DNA of 64,000 nucleotides from BCD1 sp965230565 (GCA_965230565.1 CBDDLH010000016.1:2356001-2420000); one strand, 5' to 3'. Positions 9,045-18,931 are shown, counted from the stretch's first letter. Notes: generated from the sequence alone by a model not told the origin. Program-made: numbers and translations.

Positions 9045-11324
9045 CTACAGGATCTGCAACTTCGCAAACTTCAGCATGATCCGCTTCTGTGGGTCATCCT
9101 CTACCTCTTTGAAATAAATTGTAGCGACACGGTTGGCAGTACCTCCATCAACACTGAGTACCTTGCCCTCTCCAAACTTCATATGCAGGACTTTCATCCC
9201 GGCCTGAATATCAGAAGAAGGACTTGGTTTGAAATTTTTCGGATCAACTTTTAAAGGCATATTGTTGGCCGAAGGGCGTCTTTTGAAATTACCCTTAATG
9301 GAAGCAGTTGTTGGTCCGGTGGGTTTAAAAACAGGATCTTTACTGCGTGCCTGGGCAGGCATATTGAGACTTGGTTCCGGAATTTCTGTCAGGAAACGAC
9401 TAGGGGCATTGAAACGCATATTACCATATTGAAAACGACTCTCTGCATAGGACAAGGTCAAAAACTGTTCTGCACGGGTAATGGCCACGTAGAACAAGCG
9501 TCGCTCTTCATCCATTCCTTCCATGGTATCCATTGACATGAATGAAGGGAATAACTTTTCTTCCAGTCCTACCACAAATATGGATTTATACTCCAAACCT
9601 TTAGCGGCGTGGACCGACATAAGCGTTACGTAATTATCCTGATCGGTATTTTCATCAAAATCAGTCAACAAGGCAATATTCTGAATGTAGGCTGCCAGTG
9701 ATCTGTCGGTTTCTTCAGCAGAAGCATTTTCCTCCACGAAGGTCTTGATACCATCCAGCAAAGCGTTGAGGTTTTCCAGGCGACTCATGCCTTCGATGGA
9801 GGTGTCGGCTTTCATCAGGTCGTATAAACCCGATTTTCTGGCGATCTGGATGGCCACTTCATAAGCATCCGAGGTTTCGGACTTCCTGGATGCCGCTTTG
9901 ATCATATGGACAAAATCCATCATAGAGTTTTTTGCCCTGGCACTGGCCTGAGCAGCGGGGATACATTCCCACATAGGTTTACCAGCCTGTTCGGCCAATA
10001 GGCTCAGCTTTTCTACGGTGGTTTTCCCGATGCCTCTTCTGGGGTAATTCAAAACCCTCCTGAGAGCCTCCTCATCCTTAGGGTTGATGACCAGTCGAAG
10101 ATAGGCCAGCATATCCTTGATCTCTTTCCGTTGATAGAACGACTGCCCACCAAATACCCGGTAAGGGATATTGTATCGACGAAGGTACTCCTCAAATACT
10201 CTCGACTGAGCATTCGTCCTGTAAAGAATAGCTATGTCGCTATTGGATAAATGGTATCGGTTCTTTTGTTCTGAAATGGTATCTGCCACCCGTTTACCTT
10301 CTTCGCCATCGGTACGGGCCTTGATGAGATTGATCTTTTGTCCATCTCCTTTATTCGACCATATTTTCTTTTGGATCTGACGGCTATTGTTCAGGATTAC
10401 AGAATTGGCAGCTTCCACAATATGCGTAGTGGATCGGTAGTTTTGTTCGAGTTTAAAAACCTGGATATTGTGAGGTTTGAAGTCCTGTTCAAAATCCAGG
10501 ATATTTTGGATAGTTGCTCCCCGGAAGGCATAGATACTCTGGGCATCATCTCCTACCACACAAATGTTCCGTGGGCTTTTTTCATAATTAACCAGTTTAC
10601 GGATGATGGCGTACTGCAATTCATTGGTATCTTGAAACTCATCCACCAACACATATGGAAATTTAGCCCTGTACTTATCCAGCACCCCGTCTTTGTTGGA
10701 CTGAAACAATTCAAATAAACGATAAAGCAAATCATCAAAATCCATCGCGCCGGAACGTTTGCATCTGGCCGTGTAAGCAGCATAAATTTTGTACAGGTGA
10801 GGCATTCTTGCCATACGATCCTGTTGCATCAGCTCCTGATCCTGCTCGTATAATTTTGGAGTAATCAATTTACTCTTTGCAGAAGAAATTCGATTCCGGA
10901 TAGAGTTGACATTATAGACCTTTTTATCGAGGTTCATCTCCTTGATGATAACCCCAATCAAGCTTTTACTGTCATCTGTATCATAAATGGTAAAACTGGA
11001 AGGATAACCAATTTTTTCTGCCTCCACGCGCAGGATACGGGCAAAAATGGAGTGAAAAGTTCCGGCCCATACACTATTGGCCCGTTCTCCTACCACCTTT
11101 TCTATTCGCTCCTTCATTTCTCTGGCTGCTTTGTTGGTAAAGGTCAGCGTAAGGATATTCCATGGAGCGATACCTTTATCTATCAGGTGAGCGATACGGT
11201 AGGTCAAAACCCTGGTCTTACCTGACCCGGGCCCGGCAACGATCAATACAGGACCATCAGTTGTTTCCACAGCCTGGCGCTGCACCGGATTGAGTTGATC
11301 GAGATATGAAGGGCTGTTTGCCAT
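9045..11324 (-). CDS. UvrD/PcrA-type ATP-dependent 3'-5' DNA helicase
   Basis: This 759-residue superfamily 1 helicase has the Q-motif-like start YLDQLNPVQRQAV and Walker A GPGSGKT (residues 31-37). Walker B (VDEFQDTN), VVGDDAQSIYAFRGA, the motif IV region QNYRS, and motifs V-VI (SVHAAKGLEYKSIFVVGLEE and RRLFYVAITRA) follow. The C-terminal 100 residues form the low-complexity linker and Tudor-like domain (GMKVLHMKFGEGKV) that is typical of PcrA/UvrD. It unwinds DNA in nucleotide excision and mismatch repair and clears replication blocks. The start at 11324 gives the canonical N-terminus. It stands alone between noncoding stretches. Confidence 0.97.
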   Translation of the reverse strand: MANSPSYLDQLNPVQRQAVETTDGPVLIVAGPGSGKTRVLTYRIAHLIDKGIAPWNILTLTFTNKAAREMKERIEKVVGERANSVWAGTFHSIFARILRVEAEKIGYPSSFTIYDTDDSKSLIGVIIKEMNLDKKVYNVNSIRNRISSAKSKLITPKLYEQDQELMQQDRMARMPHLYKIYAAYTARCKRSGAMDFDDLLYRLFELFQSNKDGVLDKYRAKFPYVLVDEFQDTNELQYAIIRKLVNYEKSPRNICVVGDDAQSIYAFRGATIQNILDFEQDFKPHNIQVFKLEQNYRSTTHIVEAANSVILNNSRQIQKKIWSNKGDGQKINLIKARTDGEEGKRVADTISEQKNRYHLSNSDIAILYRTNAQSRVFEEYLRRYNIPYRVFGGQSFYQRKEIKDMLAYLRLVINPKDEEALRRVLNYPRRGIGKTTVEKLSLLAEQAGKPMWECIPAAQASARAKNSMMDFVHMIKAASRKSETSDAYEVAIQIARKSGLYDLMKADTSIEGMSRLENLNALLDGIKTFVEENASAEETDRSLAAYIQNIALLTDFDENTDQDNYVTLMSVHAAKGLEYKSIFVVGLEEKLFPSFMSMDTMEGMDEERRLFYVAITRAEQFLTLSYAESRFQYGNMRFNAPSRFLTEIPEPSLNMPAQARSKDPVFKPTGPTTASIKGNFKRRPSANNMPLKVDPKNFKPSPSSDIQAGMKVLHMKFGEGKVLSVDGGTANRVATIYFKEVEDDPQKRIMLKFAKLQIL

Positions 11325-11356
11325 AGAGGAAAAAACTTTTTTAAATCAAAGTTTTT

Positions 11357-11489
11357 AGGCTGAGGCTAAGGCTGAGGCTGAGGATTTTGGTTGAATCAGG
11401 GAAATCTCCTGATGAAAACCATTTGAGAATTCAAGCCCAATACAGGATATCATTTAACTTTCCTTAGCCTTAGCCTTCTCCTTAGCCTT
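11357..11489. repeat. Low-complexity hexamer tracts in inverted orientation
   Basis: A tract built from AGGCTG/AGGCTA units (11357-11383) is answered by CCTTAG/CCTTCT units (11462-11489), so the two can pair imperfectly. They lie just upstream of uvrD in a spacer (11325-12154) without a gene. No function is assigned. Confidence 0.6.
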
Positions 11490-11740
11490 TGAGACTTTGA
11501 AGAATCCTAAAAATATTTTTTTATTTATCCTGCCGGCGCCCGTCAACCTAAAGATGAGATAAAAAACCCGGGACTTCGGAACACAATGTTACGAACTTTC
11601 TGACAAAATTGAGTGATGAACAAGTTGGTTTATTTCTCAGTTCCATAAACACAATTAAAAAAACACTCACAAGGGGTAAGAAAATTGAAAACTATCGATA
11701 TATAAACAAACCAACCTAATACGATTATTCCAAATGCCCA

Positions 11741-11815
11741 ACGATGCCTTTGAACAGGCTACGGGCGCTGGTAGAATGCGCTACCTAAACGAAAGAAGCC
11801 TGAGCGTGAGGGAGT
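11741..11815. repeat. Degenerate intergenic repeat (GATGCCTTTGAACAGGC family)
   Basis: The block starting ACGATGCCTTTGAACAGGC resembles 16690-16709 (GATGCCTTTGAGCAGGC). It contains a small hairpin, GGTAG and CTACC, and ends near a T-run at 11819. It is one copy of a diverged dispersed repeat. No coding potential is seen in the 11325-12154 spacer. Confidence 0.5.
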
Positions 11816-12154
11816 AGGTTTTTTGGGGTTTTATTAGAGTAGCTATTGTCAAAAAAACACAAATAAGTTAATCTATAAATAGGATTAAAGATTGACAACA
11901 AAAAGCGAGTACTCCAATAATACTTCTCCTTTAGTTTTCCTTCCTATCCTTTTATTATTTTGTACTATTTTCATTACATTAGCGTTGCTTTTTCAAGCCT
12001 ATGGAGCCCAAATAATTTAAATATGAAAACAACAACAAATGACCAAATTGGTAACTTTAAATTCCTAAAAACAGATCGAAAGAATTGCGCTAGATTTCCT
12101 GCTTTTTCTCCTTCATCTTTTATGGATTTTAGAAATACCTGCTTCAAGGATCAT

Positions 12155-14014
12155 ATGGCCCTCCCTCAATTCCAGAACAGGCTTGGTTCCACTGTCCTGT
12201 TGATTTTCTTTTCTCTGGTTTGCTTTGCACAAAGCTATAACGCCGAACTAATTACCCAACGAACCAATATCCGGATATCCAACGGCAAACTGGTCAAAGA
12301 ACTGTTTTATGAGCTACAGATAAATAACAGAGCTGGGGACCGATACTCAGAAATTTCAATCCCATTTTCCAGTATAAGCATGGTAAGCAAAATTGAAGCC
12401 TATGTAAAAGGAAGGAATGGCAATATCGTTAAAAAACTGAGGAAGAAAGACATTGTCGAAAAAAGCTCCATTTCGGATATTTCCTTTTATGAGGATGAAT
12501 TTGTCAAAGAATTTACCTTGAAACACAATGTTTATCCCTACACCATCATCTATTCTTATCAGGTTCAGGAACAACAGTTTTTATATATTGATTATTGGAT
12601 GCCGCTGATCAGTGAAAAAATCCCCACTCATGACGCCAAACTAAACCTGACTGTTCCTGTGGATTATGAATTTGAATTTTTCAGTAACAATGTTGAAGCC
12701 CCCTTAAGAGACACTACGGAAGATTTAATTACCCTTCAATGGCAAACCAGTTATACCAACACCTTTAAACAGGAGAATTTTGCTCCTCACATAACACAGG
12801 AATTGCCATCTGTAGCTATTACTCCGGATCGATTTAAATTTGAAAAATATGGGTCATTCGGGAGTTGGACTGATTATGGTAACTGGCAATTTGAATTATT
12901 ACAAGGCCTGAATGAGATTCCGTCAAATGAACATATCAAAATCCTAACCCTGATTGAAAATATTAAAGAAGACAAGGAAAAAATACGAGTTCTCTACCAT
13001 TATTTACAGAATGAGACAAGATATATTAATGTTTCCATCGAAACCGGAGGTTTAAAACCATACCCTGCAACTTATGTGGCCCAAAATAAATACGGCGACT
13101 GTAAAGCACTAACCAACTATTTTAAATCAGTTTTGGATTTAATTGGGATCAAATCTTATTACTCCAAAGTCTACGCCGGATCTCCAAAGAAAATAATTAA
13201 CAAAAAATTCCCATCCCAGCAGTTTAATCACGTGATTCTTTATGTCCCTTTGAAAGAAGAAGACCTCTGGCTGGACTGCACGGCTGACGGTGCATTTAAT
13301 TACCTTGGAACTTTCACCCAGGGCAGACAAGCCTTTATTATAGAAAAAGATAACAGCAGGTTTTTAAAAACGCCACCGCTAAAACCTGAGGATGTTTTAG
13401 AATCGAGAACAATACATATCAGTTATGATCCGGGCAACTCCTCCCATGTGCAATTTAACAACCGTTACAAAGGAGCTATGTATGAAAGTCTCCTCTATCT
13501 GGAAACCAATTATAATGAATCCGAAAAATCTAAAATAGTAGGCAATTATTTTGTTGGAAAGAGAAGTGACCTACTCAACCATCAAATATCCATAAAGGAC
13601 AGGGACTCAACCTTTATTGAGTTCCAACTAGACATTACTGAACGAGACATTTTCAACAATTATGGCAATGATATATTGGTAAAAAACATACCATTCCTGA
13701 TTCCCGACATTGAAAGACCCGAAGTCAGAAAATTGCCGGTTCAAATAGACTACCCTATTCACAAGCAGGATACTTTAATATATGACATTCCAACTGGTTT
13801 TGGATGGAATGACAATTTTGAGAAAACCTCCATTGCTGGCAAGTATGGACGGTATGAAGTCGATATGACCAAATCAGGCAATAAAATTCATGTAACCAAG
13901 CTATTACTTATTCATGCCGGCCAATATCCGCTTTCTGAATATGAAGCCTTTTATGAATTTTATCAAAAAATATCCGAAGCAGAAAACAAATCTCTTTTTT
14001 CATTACACAAATAA
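12155..14014 (+). CDS. DUF3857 / transglutaminase-like secreted protein (first of a pair)
   Basis: The frame is open from 11960, but a good signal peptide (MALPQFQNRLGSTVLLIFF, then SLVCFAQ) starts at ATG 12155, which has an AAGGA six bases ahead. The mature protein has an N-terminal DUF3857 domain (about 200 residues, beta-rich, with TIIYSYQVQEQ). A transglutaminase-like core follows, with Cys in YGDCKALTNYF, His in FNHVILYVP and Asp in LWLDCTADG, so the Cys-His-Asp triad appears intact. The C-terminal third is beta-rich. The family is widespread in Bacteroidota, is predicted periplasmic or outer-membrane associated, and has no proven substrate. It is followed 8 bp later by a second DUF3857 gene. 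Confidence 0.88.
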   Translation: MALPQFQNRLGSTVLLIFFSLVCFAQSYNAELITQRTNIRISNGKLVKELFYELQINNRAGDRYSEISIPFSSISMVSKIEAYVKGRNGNIVKKLRKKDIVEKSSISDISFYEDEFVKEFTLKHNVYPYTIIYSYQVQEQQFLYIDYWMPLISEKIPTHDAKLNLTVPVDYEFEFFSNNVEAPLRDTTEDLITLQWQTSYTNTFKQENFAPHITQELPSVAITPDRFKFEKYGSFGSWTDYGNWQFELLQGLNEIPSNEHIKILTLIENIKEDKEKIRVLYHYLQNETRYINVSIETGGLKPYPATYVAQNKYGDCKALTNYFKSVLDLIGIKSYYSKVYAGSPKKIINKKFPSQQFNHVILYVPLKEEDLWLDCTADGAFNYLGTFTQGRQAFIIEKDNSRFLKTPPLKPEDVLESRTIHISYDPGNSSHVQFNNRYKGAMYESLLYLETNYNESEKSKIVGNYFVGKRSDLLNHQISIKDRDSTFIEFQLDITERDIFNNYGNDILVKNIPFLIPDIERPEVRKLPVQIDYPIHKQDTLIYDIPTGFGWNDNFEKTSIAGKYGRYEVDMTKSGNKIHVTKLLLIHAGQYPLSEYEAFYEFYQKISEAENKSLFSLHK

Positions 14015-14022
14015 AAAACGAA

Positions 14023-15978
14023 ATGAAAATAACACAACTGGTCCTCCTCCTGATTTCTTGTTTTCCAATAATTTCTCAAGGACAAACCTTCTCCAGGGAA
14101 TTTGGTAGCCTAAGTCAGGAAGAAGTCGACTTAAAAGAATACGCTCTTGACAAGGATGCGGAGGCGGTAGTCATTTTTGACATTGCCAAATCTCATTTCC
14201 CCAGAGTAGAAAATTCTTTCGATGTAACCTTTGAAAGAACAACAAGGATTAAGATCCTCTCAGAAGCAGGCATTAAATGGGCGGAAGTGGAAATTCCATT
14301 TTACCAGGAAGAAGGACTGAAGGAGATAATTTTTGACATCCAAGCCTTTAGCTACAATTTTGAAGGCAATCAGATAGAAAAAACACCTTTGGATGTTTCC
14401 AACACTTACAATGAAAAACTGAATGAGCATTGGATGGTGAAAAAATTTGCTATTCCCAACGTCAAAGCAGGCTCCATCATTGAGTACAGGTATAAAATCG
14501 ACTCCCCGTATAAATTTAACCTCAGAGACTGGGAATTTCAATGGAGAATTCCGGTTGTTCATAGTGAATATGAAGTCCATATGATTCCTTTTTATGAGTA
14601 CTCATGGTTGCTTCAGGGGAGTAATAGGTTCGATGATAAAGTAACTGCTGTTGACCGAACCGATAGACAATTTGGCTCTGTAACATTTAGAGATAAGATT
14701 CATCGATATATCATGAAAAATGTACCGGCCTTCGATAATGAAGCTTTCATCACTTCTATTAATGACTATATTATCAAGCTCGATTTTCAATTGTCCAGGA
14801 TCAATTACCCCAACGGATCCGCCCTCAATATAATGACCACCTGGAAGGAAATGATCAGGAGTATGGTTGGGTACAAGGACTTTGGAAAATACCAAAACAA
14901 AGCTGAAAAGCTCGCTTCTAAACTCCTGGATCAAAAAATGCTGGAAGGGAAAACAGAGAAGGAAAAATTTGAGTATGTCCTTGACTATGTCAAAAACAAT
15001 TTCAACTGGAATCAAACGTATGGTTATTACACAACCAAATCGGCCAGTAAATTCGTTGAACATAAATTTGGTAATGTAGCAGAGGTAAATTTGTTCACCA
15101 TTGGCCTGCTTAAAAAAGCTGGAATAGAAGCCTATCCTGTACTGATAAGTACCAGAAGTCACGGAAAGATTAAATATGACTATCCTTTTAGTCACTTTTT
15201 CAACTATGTGGTCATATTATCCAATATTGAGGGACAAACAATCTTATCTGATGCCACCGAAGCACTGGGGCTCAATAACCGTATTCCAACCAGATGCATC
15301 AACGACAAAGGTCTAATAATTAATAAGGAAAAAGTGGAATGGGTCGGATTGGAATGTTTATTTCTATCAGAAATAAACACCCTCATGGAAATGGAAATTG
15401 GGGAAGAAAATGTGTTGACTTCCCAGATAACCCAAACATCCACTGAGTACGATGCACTTGCTTCCAGATACAATTATTCGGGCGACATCCAATCGGTAAG
15501 GGAAAAACTTGAAGAGGACGGTTATAGGATTGAGGAGGAATCCATTGCTATCAAAAATTTAAAGAGTAAGGGGAAACCATTTGCCATTAAATATCAACTC
15601 GAGACAAAACCTGAGGTTGTTGGAAATAAGATATATTTGGCACCGTTTTTAAAAGAAACCCCTTCGGACAACCCCTTTAAACAGAAAAGACGCACATATC
15701 CGGTAGACATGGTCTATCCGAAAAAAAGGTTTTATGAAACAGTGGTGAAAATTCCAGAAGGTTACCAGGTGGATTTCCTTCCAAAAAATCAGAAAATCAA
15801 TAACGAATTGTTTGAATTAAATTATTCAGTGACTCCAACAGAAGGGAAGATCACCGTTCAGTTCGGGTACACTTTTAAAAAAACGCTTTATACGTCAAGT
15901 CAATACTCTAAAGTCAAATTTTATTATGGAGAAATCCTGAATAAAGGAAATGAAAAGATCGTTTTGGTGAAAAAGTGA
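14023..15978 (+). CDS. DUF3857 / transglutaminase-like secreted protein (second of a pair)
   Basis: This 651-residue protein has a clean signal peptide (MKITQLVLLLISCFPIISQG). A DUF3857 domain (about 50-250) carries VEIPFYQEEGLKEI and SIIEYRYKIDSPY. The transglutaminase-like core is about 275-400. At the Cys position the text reads KFGNVAEVNLF, with Val-Ala where the sister has Asp-Cys, so the nucleophile seems to be lost. His (FSHFFNYVV) and Asp (ILSDATEALG) are kept. It is probably co-transcribed with the preceding paralogue. One active and one degenerate partner suggests a scaffold or regulatory role for this member, which is inference. Confidence 0.88.
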   Translation: MKITQLVLLLISCFPIISQGQTFSREFGSLSQEEVDLKEYALDKDAEAVVIFDIAKSHFPRVENSFDVTFERTTRIKILSEAGIKWAEVEIPFYQEEGLKEIIFDIQAFSYNFEGNQIEKTPLDVSNTYNEKLNEHWMVKKFAIPNVKAGSIIEYRYKIDSPYKFNLRDWEFQWRIPVVHSEYEVHMIPFYEYSWLLQGSNRFDDKVTAVDRTDRQFGSVTFRDKIHRYIMKNVPAFDNEAFITSINDYIIKLDFQLSRINYPNGSALNIMTTWKEMIRSMVGYKDFGKYQNKAEKLASKLLDQKMLEGKTEKEKFEYVLDYVKNNFNWNQTYGYYTTKSASKFVEHKFGNVAEVNLFTIGLLKKAGIEAYPVLISTRSHGKIKYDYPFSHFFNYVVILSNIEGQTILSDATEALGLNNRIPTRCINDKGLIINKEKVEWVGLECLFLSEINTLMEMEIGEENVLTSQITQTSTEYDALASRYNYSGDIQSVREKLEEDGYRIEEESIAIKNLKSKGKPFAIKYQLETKPEVVGNKIYLAPFLKETPSDNPFKQKRRTYPVDMVYPKKRFYETVVKIPEGYQVDFLPKNQKINNELFELNYSVTPTEGKITVQFGYTFKKTLYTSSQYSKVKFYYGEILNKGNEKIVLVKK

Positions 15979-16037
15979 AAGTTGTAATATTTCAGTAGTT
16001 TAAGCAATCTTGCATTCCTGTTTATTCCCAAACGCAC

Positions 16038-16152
16038 GAGCTAAAAGCTCTGTAACCATATTTAGTCAAAGCTATAAGCCTTGACTAACGTAGTGGCAGA
16101 AGGTGTTGCCCCCGACACTATGTGTACGGGGCAGGCTTTGTCGAAGGAAAAA
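16038..16152. repeat. Structured intergenic repeat block
   Basis: The block contains two short perfect hairpins: GAGCT-AAA-AGCTC at 16038-16050, and TTAGTCAA (16062-16069) with TTGACTAA (16081-16088). It then carries GGCAGAAGGTGTTGCC, and CTTTGTCGAAGGAAAAA near 16136-16152. The last two segments recur at 16718-16747. No gene is present between 15979 and 16761. Confidence 0.55.
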
Positions 16153-16350
16153 ATATTTAATTTGTAAAAAGCTTGAAGGAAAAATAAAGAAGTACCACAC
16201 GGAACAGCAGAATGTCCAATATCCAATAATGAAGTAGAAATCTACCCCAAATTGATAATAAAAAGTGTCTTCAACTACCCCGATTCCTGAGGCGCCCTTC
16301 CCTCTGTAGCCTAGAGTGTTATCTGGTTACTTATTCCTCTGGCTCCATTC

Positions 16351-16412
16351 GGGGCCCAATCCCGGTAACGGCTATGCATGCCGAAAACCAGAGCGTGCTG
16401 TAGGTACGCAAT
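16351..16412 (+). repeat. Intergenic repeat, left copy of an inverted pair
   Basis: This segment begins GGGGCCCAATCCCGGTAAC and ends AGGTACGCAAT. It matches, with mismatches, the reverse complement of 16541-16600. The two copies face each other across about 130 bp. The frame open across them (16316-16507) has no recognisable protein features. Confidence 0.7.
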
Positions 16413-16540
16413 CTCTTCGAATGAGAGGAAAAGTATCCTACAAGGGCGCAATCTTACCTTTCCCACCCTCTGAGGAGGAAAAGTATTTTGTCAGGATAGA
16501 TGCATAAGTTCCCCTGTTACTTTTTCTGACCTGTAGAGTT

Positions 16541-16600
16541 ATTGCGTACCTCTGGCACGCATCCGGTCTCAGCCTTGGCTGTTACCGGGATTAGGCCCCT
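16541..16600 (-). repeat. Intergenic repeat, right copy of an inverted pair
   Basis: On the minus strand it reads AGGGGCCTAATCCCGGTAAC at one end and AGGTACGCAAT at the other, matching the copy at 16351-16412 in opposite orientation. It is probably an old repeat unit of a dispersed family, not a gene. Confidence 0.7.
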
Positions 16601-16687
16601 ATGGGGCCAGGATGTTGCATGAAAGCAGGATGCAGTCCTAAAAGGTGATTAAATATCAAATTTGGATGAATTTAAGAAACATCACAA

Positions 16688-16748
16688 GGCGATGCCTTTG
16701 AGCAGGCAGCCAGCGTTGGCAGAAGGCGTTGCTTTGTCAAAGGAAAAA
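16688..16748. repeat. Degenerate intergenic repeat (GATGCCTTTGAGCAGGC family)
   Basis: It carries GGCGATGCCTTTGAGCAGGC, then GGCAGAAGGCGTTGC and CTTTGTCAAAGGAAAAA. Parts match 11741-11760 and 16095-16152, and on the other strand 45449-45505. It lies directly beside the stop of the minus-strand gene at 16762. Confidence 0.55.
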
Positions 16749-16761
16749 TTCAATGCTATGA

Positions 16762-17913
16762 TCAATACCCCATCCCATTCACATCCAGGGTGGAATTCAT
16801 AGAATTATTGACTTCTTTGGCTTGTTTGCTGAGGGAAGGTGGCAGGTCCTTATCGGAAAAAAGGCTGATTTTTTGAATTTCCTTGATCACGCTACCGGTT
16901 TTCAGGTCATCGATCACCCAGTGTCTGAGGATCACCGGTTTTTCTTCCTGAGTGACGAGTTCATCCGTCCAGCTGACTTCAAACTGGCAGGCGCCTTTTC
17001 CTATGGGAATTCTGTCGGTGGTGGTAAAGAAAAGACCATCGGTATCAAGCAGCGGATATCCCGTACGATCAGGATCGTGCTTTTCGGCGTTTTTTACGTT
17101 TGGCGGAAAAACGACGTCAATGAGATTGGCTCTGATGATGGTTATAAATTGAGAAAAGCGTATATTAGCACCTTCGAGATTGAAAGCTTTCCAGTTGCGT
17201 TCCAAAACACCGAGGGCATTGGTCAGGAACTCCAGTTCCTCAAGTACCAAATCCTGCTCAAATTCACCCTGGCTTTCTATTTCCAGTATAAAAATGTCTC
17301 CCTCATGTAACAATTCGGAGAAAAAAGAGCCGCTTTCGTCTCTTTTGGAAACAATCTGCTTTTTTTCTCCGTTAAGAATCAAGGAAACAAAAATGGAGCC
17401 CCCACTTTTTTTCCAGTTAAAACTCAGGTAGCCCTCGGCAGGTATTACAATTTCTAATTGTAGCCTGTCGGTGGGCCTACTTCTAACCAGTAGATTACCG
17501 GCCCCTTCTGCCTGCAATCCTATGGGAGCTCCGGTGACATCTACCCCACCGTCACCATTAATTCTTGAAGCTTTCCATTTGTCAATTTCAAAGTACCCTT
17601 GAAAACCTTTTTCATTCCCAAATTCATAATAGCGCTCTTCATAACCGGCCAAATATGCCGGACTTCCGCACTCGCTGATTACAAAAGGTTTATCAATCTT
17701 GCTTTCTTCCCAATCATCCGAACAAAAAACTTCGGAATGATTGGCCTGGTAATGCAATGCACATCCAGGAATGTTTTTTTGTACTGAGGTAAAGTTTGAA
17801 ATTTTTGCAGAAAAAACATCCGTAGCCAAAGCGATCATGAACCAGAGTATTAATCCGGTCCGGTAAAAGTCTTTTATCTTAATCTTAAACATACATTTTA
17901 TTATGGTCTTCAA
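16762..17913 (-). CDS. Secreted HYR-like / Ig-fold protein, function unknown
   Basis: This 383-residue protein has an N-terminal export signal (LILWFMIALATDVFSA, about residues 18-34). The middle (about 85-235) resembles the beta-sandwich module found in large Saprospiria adhesins (GYFEIDKWK, GDGGVDVTGAP, GYLSFNWKKSGG). The next part (about 240-355) resembles the module that follows HYR repeats, with LIDVVFPPNV, DRTGYPL, CQFEVSWTD and ILRHWVIDDLKTG. The Trp-Cys of the usual DWCTG motif is replaced by Asp-Leu, and most Cys are gone. No T9SS tail is evident. It looks like a shortened, diverged relative of adhesin modules. Function is unknown. Confidence 0.75.
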   Translation of the reverse strand: MKTIIKCMFKIKIKDFYRTGLILWFMIALATDVFSAKISNFTSVQKNIPGCALHYQANHSEVFCSDDWEESKIDKPFVISECGSPAYLAGYEERYYEFGNEKGFQGYFEIDKWKASRINGDGGVDVTGAPIGLQAEGAGNLLVRSRPTDRLQLEIVIPAEGYLSFNWKKSGGSIFVSLILNGEKKQIVSKRDESGSFFSELLHEGDIFILEIESQGEFEQDLVLEELEFLTNALGVLERNWKAFNLEGANIRFSQFITIIRANLIDVVFPPNVKNAEKHDPDRTGYPLLDTDGLFFTTTDRIPIGKGACQFEVSWTDELVTQEEKPVILRHWVIDDLKTGSVIKEIQKISLFSDKDLPPSLSKQAKEVNNSMNSTLDVNGMGY

Positions 17914-18430
17914 TCGCTCGGCTAGTGGGTGTCAATTAGAAACACAGACCCGCTAGTAATGCTGATCGCAAAATATTTTTTTTACTAAAGGAAATTTGGA
18001 AGGAAGACAATTAGAGTTATCGAAACGCCTGTACAGGCATGAGAGTTGCTTGTTAATAATCATGGGACTAATAAGTTTAAGGGACTTTGACAATTTGGTT
18101 GCGAAGATAAGGGCTTTCCCGCATTAACGCAACCTTTAATCAGGTATTTTTCAATTAGGAAAAACTCTTCAAATTTCAGAACTTTCCCCTGTATCGGTTT
18201 TTAAAAAATTTTCATAAAACTTTGATAAATAGCGTTTTTACATCTTACGTTTTTATACAATAAAATGTTTCAGGAAAAATAGAAAAAATCGGCTCATCCG
18301 CATTTAAGGGTGATGAGCAGGACTTTTAGACGATTAGACGGTTCGACTTTTAGACATACATTTAGAAAAAGTAAGTCTAAAAATCTTTTGCTCACACATA
18401 TTAGAATGAGCGAAAAAATTATTCGGAAAT
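17914..18430. other. Noncoding stretch with TTAGAC hexamer tract
   Basis: No gene is seen in this interval. At about 18323-18370 the hexamer TTAGAC is repeated imperfectly (TTTTAGACGATTAGACGG and similar). The rest is AT-rich with no clear promoter or RNA. Confidence 0.5.
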
Positions 18431-18931
18431 TTATCGCAACATTCTCATCAAAAACCTGCTCATCCAATTGTCATCAGCATTAGCAAGAGCATTAAGCGCC
18501 TTTTCAGCCTGACTGGAAACAGCATTAATATCATCAATTACTTTCGTGAAAGCTTCTGCTTCTGTGCCTTTTTCATCGACCTTGGATAATTCTTCGAGCG
18601 TTTTGATCACAGGGTCCAATTCCTTTTTCTTGCGTTGGGCCGTAATTTTGCGAACCACATCCCATATATCTTTTTCTGCCACAAAAAATTCCTTGCGTTG
18701 CCCAACTACCAGCTCTTTGTATACCAACCCCCAGTCAATAAGGGCCCTGATATTCATATTCGCATTACCCCGGGAAATCTGCAATTGCTCCATTATGTCA
18801 TCAGCACACAAGGGCTCCGGGGCGATCAATAATAACGCATGGATCTGTGCCATCGTCCGGTTTACACCCCAGTTGGAGCCGAGTACGCCCCAGGATTGGA
18901 TGAATTTCTCTTTTGCTGCTTCAAGTTCCAT
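18431..18931 (-). CDS. GbsR/MarR-type transcriptional regulator
   Basis: This 166-residue protein has a winged-helix fold: a helix bundle (MAQIHALLLIAPEPLCADDI), a recognition helix (LQISRGNANMNIRALIDWGLV) and a wing (VVGQRKEFFVAEKDIWDVV). A dimerisation helix follows. The order and wording fit the GbsR-like branch of MarR regulators, several of which repress osmoprotectant or exporter genes. No target gene is adjacent. The C-terminus (about 115-166) is helical and variable. Confidence 0.9.
   Translation of the reverse strand: MELEAAKEKFIQSWGVLGSNWGVNRTMAQIHALLLIAPEPLCADDIMEQLQISRGNANMNIRALIDWGLVYKELVVGQRKEFFVAEKDIWDVVRKITAQRKKKELDPVIKTLEELSKVDEKGTEAEAFTKVIDDINAVSSQAEKALNALANADDNWMSRFLMRMLR

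Noticed and set aside
16316..16507. Open frame of 63 codons across the 16.35-kb repeat
   Set aside because: It runs over the facing repeat copies, has no signal, no family and an implausible composition.
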